A stretch of DNA of 21,126 nt from JASHVB01 sp049522565 (GCA_049522565.1 JBEKNT010000068.1:1-21126), one strand, 5' to 3'. Numbered from the stretch's first letter, positions 7,253-16,072 are shown. Numbers and translations are program-made. The notes: generated from the letters alone by a model not told the origin.

Positions 7253-7684
7253 TCAGCTTGGATCGGCGATCAGTCCGGCCGCTGCGATGCCCGCCAGCGC
7301 CGCCGCCTCGTCGTTGTCGGACGTGTCGCCGGACACGCCCACAGCGGCGATGATCGACGTGTCCGCCCCGCGCACCAGCACGCCGCCCGGCACCGGCACC
7401 AACGAGCCGCCCACCGCGTGTGTCGCTGCGGCGATGAAATGCGGCCGATCCTCCGCCCGCTTGCCAAGCGTCCGCGAGCCGACGCCGAACGCCAGAGCGC
7501 CATGCGCCTTCCCGGTGGCGATCTCCGCGCGCCGCAGGCTGGTGCCGTCCTCCGCGGCATACGCTTTCAGTACGCCGCGGGCGTCCAGCACCACGATCGC
7601 CAGCGGCTGAAACTTCTTCTCCCGCGCGGCCTGAAGTCCGGCGGTGATGATGGTTTGGGCCTGGTTGAGCGTGATCGACGACAT
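7253..7684 (-). CDS. GlcG/HbpS family protein (DUF336, heme-binding-like)
   Basis: Small soluble protein of 143 aa, the standard size for the GlcG/HbpS (DUF336) family. Landmarks are the N-terminal ITLNQAQTIITAGLQAA helix, LAIVVLDARGVLKAY, the PVPGGVLVR stretch (98-105) and the family-typical VGVSGDTSDNDE (115-126) near the C-terminus. Family members bind heme or are found with glycolate and other catabolic genes. Many have no known function. The start at ATG 7684 is backed by GGGGAG eight bases upstream. The frame stays open to 7864, but that extension is Arg-rich and overlaps the repeat at 7756-7809. It may be co-transcribed with the FkbM gene 86 bases downstream. Confidence 0.85.
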   Translation of the reverse strand: MSSITLNQAQTIITAGLQAAREKKFQPLAIVVLDARGVLKAYAAEDGTSLRRAEIATGKAHGALAFGVGSRTLGKRAEDRPHFIAAATHAVGGSLVPVPGGVLVRGADTSIIAAVGVSGDTSDNDEAAALAGIAAAGLIADPS

Positions 7685-7755
7685 GACGCGAGCTCCCCGT
7701 ACGAATGTGGCGCAGCGTGGCGCAGGTCGCGATGTTTGGCCAGCCCGCATGCGGC

Positions 7756-7915
7756 AACCTCGCCCACGAAGTGGGAGAGGTCGGAGCGCGGAAGCGCTCC
7801 GGGTGAGGGTGATCGGGTCGCTCCGCAGCATGCGAGTGCAGCGTGCCGACTCGCTCACCCTCACCCTCGGCGCTCTCGCGCCTCGACCTCTCCCGCGCGC
7901 AGCGCGGGAGAGGTT
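7756..7915. repeat. Paired inverted repeat, family A
   Basis: Two imperfect arms of about 55 bases (7756-7809 and 7858-7915) face each other across a spacer of about 48 bases. Shared blocks are the (A)ACCTC.CCC start, GGGAGAGGTC, GC-rich hairpin cores and GGTGAGGG. It fills most of the gap between the GlcG-like gene and the efflux outer-membrane factor, and its right end abuts the stop codon of the latter. It resembles the REP/BIME class of dispersed bacterial palindromes. No coding capacity is evident. Confidence 0.7.
7887..7913. terminator. Perfect 11-bp hairpin next to the outer-membrane factor stop
   Basis: CCTCTCCCGCG (7887-7897) and CGCGGGAGAGG (7903-7913) pair perfectly around a five-base loop. 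On the minus strand it begins four bases past the stop of the last gene of the efflux operon. There is no T-run, so it more likely protects the mRNA 3' end or acts as a factor-dependent pause than as a classical intrinsic terminator. Confidence 0.45.
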
Positions 7916-7916
7916 C

Positions 7917-9491
7917 TCAAGGTATCAGCGGATTCCACTCCTGCAATTTGTCCTTGTCGGGCAGGTCGCCGGTGTTCCAGCCACCGCCCAGCGCCGTGAC
8001 CAGCGTGACGCTCGCCACCAGGCGGCTCTGCTGCACCGCCAGCGCCGCCTGCTGATCGGCCAGCAGCGTCTCCTGTTCGGTGATGACGCTGGTATAAGCG
8101 ACAGTGCCGGCGCGGTACTGATTGAACAGTACGTCGACCGCCTTTTGTGCCGCATTAACCGCGACTGTCTCGGCCCGCCCCTGCTGCTCCAGGATGCGCA
8201 GCGACGCCACTTCGTCCTCGACCTGCTGCAACGCCGTCAGCACCACCTGGCGGTAATTGGCGACGCTTTGGTCGTAGGTGGCGCGCGCTGCCGCCACCGC
8301 CGCCGTGCGAGCGCCGCCCTCGAACAGGGTCTCGCTCGCCGCGGCACCGAGCGACCACACGCGATTGGCGGTGGTGAACAATTGCGACAGCGGGCTGCCG
8401 ATGAAGCCGGCCAGGGTGGACAGGCTGATATCCGGATAGAACGCCGCCACCTGCACGCCGATCAGCGCGTTCTCCGCCTGCATTTGCCGCTCCGCGGCGG
8501 CGATATCCGGGCGGCGTTGCAGCAACGTGGACGGCAACCCGGGGGGCAGCACCGGCACTTGCGACGCCAGCGGGGCGTGCGGGATGGTCAGTTCGGCCGG
8601 CGGGTGACCGGTCAGCACGGCGATGGCATGCTCGTAGATCGCCCGTTGCACGCCGACGCCGACAAGTTGCGCGCGTGCGCTTTCCAATTGAGCTTCCGCC
8701 GTCACCTCATCGGCCGACGACGTGGTGCCTGCGACGTGCTGGTTATGCACGATCTGGTACGCGCGCTGATAGGCGGCTACGGTTTCGCGCAACAAGTCTT
8801 CAAGCGAATCCTCGGCGCGCAGATCGAAATAGTCGGTGGCCAAAGTCATCTGCGCGGAGAGCCTGGCATTCGCCAGATCGGCGGCACTGACCTGCGCAGC
8901 GGCGACCTGGCTTTCCACCTGCCGGCGAACACGGCCCCACACGTCCGGGGTCCAATCGATCGTGCCCTCCACGCTATATTGCGTGCGCGGAACGCTACCA
9001 CCACCGCCACCCGCTGGCGACACGCTCGTGGACGTCGAACTCGCGCTGCCGCTGCCACCTCCACTGATCCCGGAACCGCGCGACACGTTCGCGGTGACGC
9101 CAACGGTCGGGAACAGGCTGGCGCGCGCCTCCTGCACCATCGCCACGGCGTTGCGATATTCCGCCTCGAACTGCTTCACCGTCTGGTTGGAAACCTCGAC
9201 CTGACGCTCCAGGCGGTCGAGTTCGGCATCGTGGTAGATCGACCACCACGGTCCTCGGTCCGCCGCATCCTGCGGTTGCGCCACGGTCCAGCCTTGCAGT
9301 TCCTTGTAGGCCGCAGGTACCGGAGCGTCGGGGCGATGATAGTCGGGCCCGACCATGCAGGCGGACAGGCCCAGGGCGAACAATAGTGGAGCGAGATGCG
9401 AGCCCCTGCTCTTCTGCCCCTCCCCTTGTGGGCTTGGGCCGCGAGACGGACCAAGGCGGAGGGCGGGGGAGACATCGGACTGCCGCTTCAT
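7917..9491 (-). CDS. RND efflux outer-membrane factor lipoprotein (NodT/OprM-type)
   Basis: Outer-membrane channel of a tripartite efflux pump, 524 aa. It carries a lipoprotein signal with lipobox LSAC (Cys45) followed by MVGPDYHRP, the classic mature start of OprM/NodT proteins. The two OEP repeats follow (about 100-300 and 310-510) with the usual motifs ARLSAQMTLATDYFDLR and RRPDIAAAERQMQAENA. Start ATG 9491 overlaps the MdtC stop (ATGA 9488-9491) and has GGGAG upstream. The frame extends to a TTG at 9539, but the overlap decides the start. Oddities: residues about 7-26 are encoded by a dispersed palindromic repeat, giving an unusually long n-region before the hydrophobic LAPLLFALGL core. 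A Gly/Ser-rich loop lies near residues 145-170. It is the last gene of the operon. Confidence 0.92.
   Translation of the reverse strand: MKRQSDVSPALRLGPSRGPSPQGEGQKSRGSHLAPLLFALGLSACMVGPDYHRPDAPVPAAYKELQGWTVAQPQDAADRGPWWSIYHDAELDRLERQVEVSNQTVKQFEAEYRNAVAMVQEARASLFPTVGVTANVSRGSGISGGGSGSASSTSTSVSPAGGGGGSVPRTQYSVEGTIDWTPDVWGRVRRQVESQVAAAQVSAADLANARLSAQMTLATDYFDLRAEDSLEDLLRETVAAYQRAYQIVHNQHVAGTTSSADEVTAEAQLESARAQLVGVGVQRAIYEHAIAVLTGHPPAELTIPHAPLASQVPVLPPGLPSTLLQRRPDIAAAERQMQAENALIGVQVAAFYPDISLSTLAGFIGSPLSQLFTTANRVWSLGAAASETLFEGGARTAAVAAARATYDQSVANYRQVVLTALQQVEDEVASLRILEQQGRAETVAVNAAQKAVDVLFNQYRAGTVAYTSVITEQETLLADQQAALAVQQSRLVASVTLVTALGGGWNTGDLPDKDKLQEWNPLIP
9422..9470. repeat. Solo copy of repeat family B inside a signal-peptide coding region
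   Basis: CCCCTTGTGGGCTTGGGCC, then GCGAGACGGACCAAGG and a G-rich tail, match the two arms at 15946-15987 and 16031-16072, with only about three mismatches in the 18-base core when compared with the second arm. This copy lies within the first 26 codons of the outer-membrane factor gene on the opposite strand. Confidence 0.75.
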
Positions 9492-12400
9492 TCCGCCGCT
9501 CCCGGAGCACTCTCGAGACCAGGAAAGGCCTGCCGCCAACGCCGCTTCGCGGCAAGGCGGAACCGGTCGAGATACAGGTACAACACCGGCGTCGTGTACA
9601 GCGTCAGCACCTGGCTCACCAACAGCCCGCCAACAATCGAGATCCCCAAGGGCCGGCGCAACTCACCGCCATCACCGAAGCTCAACGCCAATGGCAGCGC
9701 GCCCAGCATAGCAGCACACGTGGTCATCATGATGGGTCGAAACCGCAACCGGCAGGCTTCGAAGATCGCGTCGTGCGGGTTCATGTTGTGCGCGCGTTCC
9801 GCCTCCAACGCGAAGTCGATCATCATGATCGCGTTTTTCTTGACGATGCCGATCAGCAGGATGACGCCGATCAGCGCGATGATGCTGAACTCGGTGTGGA
9901 ACATCAGCAGTGCCAGCACCGCGCCGACCCCGGCCGAGGGCAAGGTGGACAGGATGGTGATCGGGTGGATGTAGCTCTCGTACAGCACGCCCAGCACGAT
10001 GTACACGGCGATCAAGGCCGTAGCGATCAGGATCGGCTCACTGTTCAGCGACGCCTGGAAGGTCTGCGCGGTGCCCTGGAAACTGCCGTGGATGCTTGCC
10101 GGCATGCCAACCTGCCGCATCGCGTCGTTTACTGCCACGGTGGCATCGCTGAGCGATTTGCCGGGTGCCAGATTGAAAGAAATCGTGGTCGCGACGAACA
10201 GTCCCTGGTGGTTGACCGCCAGAGGCGTATTGCCCGGCCCGTATTTGGTGAAGGCAGCCAGCGGCACCATCGTCTCCTTGCTGGTGCTGACGGCGGCACC
10301 GGACGAGGCGCTGCCCTTGCCGGTATTGCCGATCGCGTTGGTCGCCGCATTGCGCGCCGAACTGCTGGCGATGCTGGCGGCGGTGGTTGCATTGCTCGCG
10401 GCACTGCCGGTCTTCCCGGCGGACACGGCGACCGTGCCGATCACGGCGTTTGTCGACTCCGTACCGCTCGCGGTGCCGCCGGAGGTGCTGACATAGATAT
10501 CCTTCAACGTGTCAGGCGTCTGCCAATAGCGCGGCTCCACTTCCATGATCACGTGGTACTGGTTCTGCGCGCTGTAGATGGTGGAAACCTGGCGCTGGCC
10601 GAACGCGTCATACAGCGTGTTGTCGATCTGGCTGGCACTCACGCCAAGCCGGCTCGCGGTGGCGCGGTCGATGATCAGGTCAGTTTCCAGGCCCTTCTGC
10701 TGCTGGTCCGAATTGACGTCGGCCAGTATCGGATTGTGCTCCAGGGCGGCCAGCAGTTTCGGCGCCCATTGATACAGCAACGTGGTGCTGTCGGCCTGCA
10801 GCGTGTACTGATACGCCGCACTGCTTTGCCGGCCGCCGACACGGATGTCCTGGATCGGCACCAGGATCAGCCTGGCGCCCGGCACCACCGCGAGTTTGCG
10901 ACGCAGGCCGGCCATCACGTTGTCGATCCCGGCGCGCTGCGACAGCGGCTTCAACGCGACGAAGACCGAGCCGGTATTGGTCGATCCGCCGCCACCGCCG
11001 CCGCCCGCGCCGGTGAATCCGACCACGGTCTGCACCGCCGGATCGTGCTGCACGATATCCATCAACTGCGCCAGCTTCACCTGCATCGCCTGGAAGGAGA
11101 TGCTCTGGTCGGCCTGGATCTGGCCCATCATCCGGCCGGTGTCCTGCTGCGGAAAGAAGCCCTTCGGCACGATGACGTACAGCACGACGTTCAGCACGAC
11201 GGCGATCAGCAGGATCAGCATCACCAGAGCGCCGTGGCCCAGCGACCAGGACAGGCTGCGCTCGTAGAGCGACAGCGCGCGGTCGAACAGCGTGCGCCGT
11301 TTCGGGCCGGCGCGACGCCCGTCCGGCTTCAGGAACAGCGCGCACATCATTGGCGTGGTGGTCAGCGAAATCGCCAGCGACACCAGGATCGCGAGCGACA
11401 GCGTCATGGCGAATTCGCGGAACAGGCGTCCGACGATGCCGCCCATCAGCAGGATCGGCAGGAACACGGCGATCAGCGAGAAGCTGATCGACATCACCGT
11501 GAAGCCGACCTCACGCGCGCCGAGCAAGGCCGCCTGGGCGCGCGGCATGCCATCCTCCATGTGGCGGGAGATGTTTTCCAGCACCACGATCGCATCGTCC
11601 ACCACGAAGCCCGTGGCCACGGTCAGGGCCATCAGCGACAGGTTGTCCAGGCTATAGCCGAGCAAATACATCGTGCCGAATGTGCCGATGATGGAGACCG
11701 GCACGGCAATTGCGGGAATCACCGTCGCGCGGGCGTTGCGCAGGAACAGGAACACGACCAGCGTCACCAGGGTCACGGCGATGATCAGGGTCATCTCGGT
11801 GTCATGCAGGCTGGAGCGGATCGTCGTGCTGCGGTCGTTGGCGATCAGCAGGTCCATATCGTGCGGCATCGCCGCCATGAGCTGCGGGATGGCCGCTTCA
11901 ACGCTGTCCACCGTGTCGATGATGTTGGCGCCGGGCTGGCGGAACAGGATCACCAGCACCGCGGGCTTGCCGTTGGCATAACCGGCGTTGCGCAGGTTCT
12001 CCACCGAATCCTGCACGTCCGCCACGTCGGACAGCCGCACCGCGGCACCATTACGATAGGCGACCACCAGCGGCTGGTAGTCCACCGCATGCGATGCCTG
12101 GTCGTTCGTGTAGAGCTGATAATGCAGCCCGTCGGCTTCGATCGAGCCCTTCGGGCTGTTGGCATTGGCCGAGGCAAGCGCGGCGCGCACGTCCTCCAGT
12201 CCGATGCCGTACTTGAACATTGCCTGTGGATTCAGTTCCACCCGCACCGCGGGCAGCGCTGCACCGCCGATAATCACCTGGCCGATGCCGTTGATCTGCG
12301 ACAGGCGCTGCGACAGCACGTTGGTGGCGGCGTCGTACATCTGGCCGCGGGTCAGCGTCTCCGAGGTCAGCGCCAGGATCAGGATCGGCGCGTCCGCCGG

Positions 12401-12799
12401 GTTCACCTTGCGATAGGTCGGATTGCTGCGCAGGCTGGTCGGCAGGTCGGCGCGCGCCGCATTGATCGCGGCCTGCACGTCGCGCGCCGCGCCGTTGATG
12501 TCGCGGTCAAGCCCGAATTGCAGGGTGATCCGCGCCTGCCCGACCGAACTGGTCGAGGTCATCTCCGTCACATCGGCGATCTGGCCGAGATGGCGCTCCA
12601 GCGGACTGGCGACGCTGGTGGCTACCGTATCGGGGCTCGCGCCGGGCAATTGCGCCATGACGGAGATGGTTGGGAAATCCACCTGCGGCAGCGGCGACAC
12701 CGGCAGCTTGAAAAAGGCGAACATGCCGGCCAGCGCGATGCCGACGGTCAGCAGCGTGGTGGCGACCGGGCGTGCGATGAACGGGGACGAGACGTTCAT
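9488..12799 (-). CDS. mdtC: RND multidrug efflux permease, MdtC-like
   Basis: Inner-membrane proton-driven RND transporter, 1103 aa (E. coli MdtC is about 1025). It has the typical 12-TM plan with two large periplasmic porter/docking domains. The N-terminus FIARPVATTLLTVGIAL is MdtC-like. The TM4 proton-relay pair is Asp401/Asp402 (GFVVDDAIV), and the C-terminal half has LIGIVKKNAIMMIDFALEAER. It probably forms a B2C heterotrimer with the preceding MdtB. Start ATG 12799 overlaps the MdtB stop (ATGA 12796-12799), so a longer frame to 12859 was not used. Two additions are unusual: a Ser/Ala/Thr/Asn-rich insert at residues about 772-842 and a run of seven glycines at about 599-605. Substrates cannot be read from the sequence. 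Confidence 0.92.
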   Translation of the reverse strand: MNVSSPFIARPVATTLLTVGIALAGMFAFFKLPVSPLPQVDFPTISVMAQLPGASPDTVATSVASPLERHLGQIADVTEMTSTSSVGQARITLQFGLDRDINGAARDVQAAINAARADLPTSLRSNPTYRKVNPADAPILILALTSETLTRGQMYDAATNVLSQRLSQINGIGQVIIGGAALPAVRVELNPQAMFKYGIGLEDVRAALASANANSPKGSIEADGLHYQLYTNDQASHAVDYQPLVVAYRNGAAVRLSDVADVQDSVENLRNAGYANGKPAVLVILFRQPGANIIDTVDSVEAAIPQLMAAMPHDMDLLIANDRSTTIRSSLHDTEMTLIIAVTLVTLVVFLFLRNARATVIPAIAVPVSIIGTFGTMYLLGYSLDNLSLMALTVATGFVVDDAIVVLENISRHMEDGMPRAQAALLGAREVGFTVMSISFSLIAVFLPILLMGGIVGRLFREFAMTLSLAILVSLAISLTTTPMMCALFLKPDGRRAGPKRRTLFDRALSLYERSLSWSLGHGALVMLILLIAVVLNVVLYVIVPKGFFPQQDTGRMMGQIQADQSISFQAMQVKLAQLMDIVQHDPAVQTVVGFTGAGGGGGGGSTNTGSVFVALKPLSQRAGIDNVMAGLRRKLAVVPGARLILVPIQDIRVGGRQSSAAYQYTLQADSTTLLYQWAPKLLAALEHNPILADVNSDQQQKGLETDLIIDRATASRLGVSASQIDNTLYDAFGQRQVSTIYSAQNQYHVIMEVEPRYWQTPDTLKDIYVSTSGGTASGTESTNAVIGTVAVSAGKTGSAASNATTAASIASSSARNAATNAIGNTGKGSASSGAAVSTSKETMVPLAAFTKYGPGNTPLAVNHQGLFVATTISFNLAPGKSLSDATVAVNDAMRQVGMPASIHGSFQGTAQTFQASLNSEPILIATALIAVYIVLGVLYESYIHPITILSTLPSAGVGAVLALLMFHTEFSIIALIGVILLIGIVKKNAIMMIDFALEAERAHNMNPHDAIFEACRLRFRPIMMTTCAAMLGALPLALSFGDGGELRRPLGISIVGGLLVSQVLTLYTTPVLYLYLDRFRLAAKRRWRQAFPGLESAPGAAE

Positions 12800-15700
12800 G
12801 TCGGCGCCTTGTCCGGGGAAGCCGTGCCGCCCGCCGCGCCCCTGCCGGCAACCCGCCACGCCAGGCGATCGAACACCAGGTAGATCACCGGCGTGGTGAA
12901 CAACGTCAGCACCTGGCTGACGATCAGGCCGCCGACGATCGCCACGCCCAGCGGCCGGCGCAATTCGGAGCCGGTGCCATTGCCCAGCATCAGCGGCAAC
13001 GCCGCCAGCAGCGCCGCCATTGTGGTCATCAGGATCGGCCGGAAACGCAGCAGGCAGGCCTGGTGGATCGCCTCACGCGGCGGCTTGCGCTCCTCGCGCT
13101 CCGCTGCCAGCGCGAAGTCGATCATCATGATCGCGTTCTTCTTGACGATGCCGATCAGCAGGATGATGCCGATGATCGAGATGACATCGATGTCGTCGCC
13201 GGCGATCAGCAGCGCCACCAGCGCGCCGGCGCCGGCGGACGGCAGAGTGGAAATGATCGTTATCGGGTGGATGAAGCTTTCATACAGCACCCCCAGCACG
13301 ATATAGACGCAGACGATCGCCGCCAGCACCAGCAGCAGTTCGTTCGACAACGACGCCTCCAAGGCCGCGGCGGCGCCCTGGAACGCGGTGACGAAGCTTT
13401 CCGGCAGGCTGATGTCCTTCTCGGCCTGGCGAATGGCGGTCACCGCCGCCCCCAGCGACGAGCCCGGGGTCGTATCGAACGAAATCGTCGTCGCCGGAAA
13501 CTGTCCCAGATGGCTGATCTGCAACGGCCCCGGCTTCTGTTCTATCCGTACAATGGCGGACAGCGGCACCTGGCCGGTGGTGGAGGCGGCCGACGGCAGG
13601 CGGATCGCCGACAGCGCGTCCAGCGAGGTCTGCAGCGACGGGTCGCCCTCCATGATGACGCGGTACTGGCTGGACTGGGTATAGATGGTGGAGATGATGC
13701 GCTGACCGAACAGGTCGTACAGCGCATTGTCCACCGTGGCGGGGGTGATGCCGAAGCGCGCCGCGGTCTCCCGGTCGATTACCAGGTTCACCGACAGCCC
13801 TTGCTGCTGCAAATCGCTGGCGATGTTGGTCAGATCGGGCGATTGCCGCATCTGCCGCAGCAGCTTCGGTACCCATTCGTTGAACGCCGACAGGTTCGGG
13901 TTCTCCAGCACGAACTGATACTGGGTGCGGCTTATGGCGGCGTCGATCGTCAGGTCCTGCACGGGTTGCAAATACAGTTGCACCCCCGGGACGTCCGCTG
14001 TCTCCTGCTGTAGCCGGCGTCCGATCTCGGTCGCATTCAGGCTGCGGTCGTCCTTGGGCTTCAGGTTGATCAGGAAACGGCCGCTGTTCAGCGTGGTGTT
14101 GCTGCCGTCCACGCCAATGAACGAACTGACGCTGACGACGTCAGGGTCTTTCAGGATCGCCGCCGCCAGGTCCTGCTGGTGTTGCGCCATGGCGTCATAC
14201 GACGTGGTCTCCGCCGCGACCGAGATGCCCTGGATCACCCCGGTATCCTGCACCGGGAAGAAGCCCTTCGGCACGATGATATAAAGCAGGACGGTCACCA
14301 CCAGGGTGATCACCGCAATCAGCAGGGTCAGCGGCTGGTGATCGAGCACGACGTTCAGTGCCCGGTCATAGCGGCCGATGACCCAGTTGAAGCCATGCTC
14401 TGCCGCTCGGTCGAAGCGGCTGCGCTGCGCGTCCGGCCGGTGCCGCACCAGCTTGGCGCACATCATCGGCACCAGCGTCAACGACACGACGGCGGAAATC
14501 ACAATGGTCACCGACAGCGTGATAGCGAATTCGTGGAACAGCCGACCCACCACATCGCCCATGAACAGCAGCGGGATCAGCACCGCGATCAGCGACACCG
14601 TCAGCGATATGATGGTGAAACCGATCTGCTCCGAGCCTTTCAGCGCGGCGGCGAGCGGCGCTTCACCCGCCTCGACGTAGCGGGAGATGTTCTCGATCAT
14701 GACGATGGCGTCATCGACCACGAAGCCGGTGGAGATGGTCAGCGCCATCAGCGACAGGTTGTCCAGGCTGAATCCGAGCAAGTACATCACCGCCAGTGTG
14801 CCGACCAGCGACAGCGGCACCGACAGGCTGGGAATGATCGTCGCGGGCAGGTTGCGCAGGAACAGGAAGATCACCAGCACGACCAGGACAACGGCGAGGC
14901 CGAGCTCGAACTCCACGTCGGTGACCGAGGCGCGGATCGTCGCGGTGCGGTCGGTCAGCACGGCAACATCCACTGCCGCGGGCAAGGTGGCCGTCAGTTG
15001 CGGCAACAGCGCCTTGATGGTGTCCACCACCTGGATGACGTTGGCGCCGGGCTGACGCTGCACATTCAGGATGACCGCCGGCGTGGTGTTGGCCCAGGCG
15101 CCCAGCTTGGTGTTTTCCGCGCCGTTGATGACGGTGGCCACGTCCTTCAGCCGTACCGGATTGCCGTTGCGGTAGGCGATCACCAGGTCCAGGTAGTCGT
15201 TCGGGTCGGAGATCTGGTCGTTGGCATTGATTGTCGAGGCCTGTGCCGGGCCGTCGAAATTACCCTTCGGCGTGTTGACGTTGGCATTGCCCAGCGTGGT
15301 GCGCAGGTCGTCGATGTTGAGCCCGTACGCCGCCAGGGCGCGGGGATTGATCTGCACCCGCACCGCCGGCCGCTGGCCGCCGCTGATGCTGACCAGGCCA
15401 ACCCCGGGCTGCTGCGAGATCTTCTGCGCCAGCCGCGTGTCGCTCATGTCCTCGACCTGGGTCAGCGGCAGGATTTTCGAGGTCAGCGCCAGGGTCAGGA
15501 TCGGCGCATCGGCCGGGTTCACCTTCGCATAGATCGGCGGCGCCGGCAGGTCGGACGGCAGCAGGTTGCCCGCCGCGTTGATCGCCGCCTGCACCTCCTG
15601 CTCTGCGATATCCAGGCTGAGATCCAGGCTGAATTGCAGGGTGATCACCGACGAGCCCGCCGAACTGGTCGAGAACATCTGGTTCAGGCCGGGCATCTGG

Positions 15701-15915
15701 CCGAACTGCACCTCCAGCGGCGAGGTGACGGAGGACGTCATGACCTCCGGGCTGGCGCCCGGATAGAAGGTCTGCACCTGGATGGTCGGGTAGTCGACCT
15801 CCGGCAAGGCGGAGATCGGCAGGAAGCGGTAGGCGACAATGCCCACCAGCATGATCGCCGCCATCAGCAGGCTGGTCGCGACCGGTCTAAGGATGAAGAG
15901 GCGTGACGGGCTCAT
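12796..15915 (-). CDS. mdtB: RND multidrug efflux permease, MdtB-like
   Basis: RND transporter of 1039 aa, matching E. coli MdtB (1040) in length and along its sequence: PSRLFILRPVATSLLM, ALPEVDYPTIQVQT, LPSDLPAPPIYAKVNPADAP, TRLAQKISQ, SGGQRPAVRVQIN. The TM4 Asp401/Asp402 pair (GFVVDDAIVMIENISR) is intact, as is the second-half KKNAIMMIDFALAAER. It works with MdtC in the inner membrane and with the MdtA adaptor and the outer-membrane factor. Start ATG 15915 has no strong ribosome site. The 205-base gap to MdtA is filled by a paired inverted repeat, which may tune relative expression. The stop overlaps the mdtC start. Confidence 0.93.
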   Translation of the reverse strand: MSPSRLFILRPVATSLLMAAIMLVGIVAYRFLPISALPEVDYPTIQVQTFYPGASPEVMTSSVTSPLEVQFGQMPGLNQMFSTSSAGSSVITLQFSLDLSLDIAEQEVQAAINAAGNLLPSDLPAPPIYAKVNPADAPILTLALTSKILPLTQVEDMSDTRLAQKISQQPGVGLVSISGGQRPAVRVQINPRALAAYGLNIDDLRTTLGNANVNTPKGNFDGPAQASTINANDQISDPNDYLDLVIAYRNGNPVRLKDVATVINGAENTKLGAWANTTPAVILNVQRQPGANVIQVVDTIKALLPQLTATLPAAVDVAVLTDRTATIRASVTDVEFELGLAVVLVVLVIFLFLRNLPATIIPSLSVPLSLVGTLAVMYLLGFSLDNLSLMALTISTGFVVDDAIVMIENISRYVEAGEAPLAAALKGSEQIGFTIISLTVSLIAVLIPLLFMGDVVGRLFHEFAITLSVTIVISAVVSLTLVPMMCAKLVRHRPDAQRSRFDRAAEHGFNWVIGRYDRALNVVLDHQPLTLLIAVITLVVTVLLYIIVPKGFFPVQDTGVIQGISVAAETTSYDAMAQHQQDLAAAILKDPDVVSVSSFIGVDGSNTTLNSGRFLINLKPKDDRSLNATEIGRRLQQETADVPGVQLYLQPVQDLTIDAAISRTQYQFVLENPNLSAFNEWVPKLLRQMRQSPDLTNIASDLQQQGLSVNLVIDRETAARFGITPATVDNALYDLFGQRIISTIYTQSSQYRVIMEGDPSLQTSLDALSAIRLPSAASTTGQVPLSAIVRIEQKPGPLQISHLGQFPATTISFDTTPGSSLGAAVTAIRQAEKDISLPESFVTAFQGAAAALEASLSNELLLVLAAIVCVYIVLGVLYESFIHPITIISTLPSAGAGALVALLIAGDDIDVISIIGIILLIGIVKKNAIMMIDFALAAEREERKPPREAIHQACLLRFRPILMTTMAALLAALPLMLGNGTGSELRRPLGVAIVGGLIVSQVLTLFTTPVIYLVFDRLAWRVAGRGAAGGTASPDKAPT

Positions 15916-15945
15916 GCCGCGTGTCCGTCAGGAAGTCCTGCCCGT

Positions 15946-16072
15946 CCCCATTGGGGCTTGGGCCGCGAAGCAGACCAAGGTTGGGGGGAAGGGTGCGTCG
16001 CAACCGCAACCACCGAAGGTATGCACGCCTCCCCCAACCTTGGTCCACTTCGCGGCCCAAACCCACGAGGGG
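15946..16072. repeat. Paired inverted repeat, family B, between mdtA and mdtB
   Basis: Arms 15946-15987 and 16031-16072 are 42 bases each and match at about 35 positions when one is reversed. They share the core TTGGGCCGCGAAG and ACCAAGGTTGGGGG. The spacer is about 43 bases. In RNA the arms would form a long stem. It sits inside an operon between two co-directional genes, and a third, solo copy is at 9422-9470. Confidence 0.85.

Noticed and set aside
7685..7864. 60-codon N-terminal extension of the GlcG/HbpS-like protein
   Set aside because: It runs through the family A repeat. The family length and the GGGGAG site both support ATG 7684.
12800..12859. 20-codon upstream extension of MdtC
   Set aside because: It overlaps the end of mdtB in another frame. 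The ATGA overlap at 12796-12799 and the typical N-terminus after Met fix the start at 12799.
9386..12883. Very long open + strand frame (over 1100 codons) opposite mdtC
   Set aside because: It is antisense to an unmistakable RND transporter and is Arg/His/Gln-rich with no family features. Long antisense frames are common in high-GC DNA. The same applies to 14179-15906 and 7644-9386.
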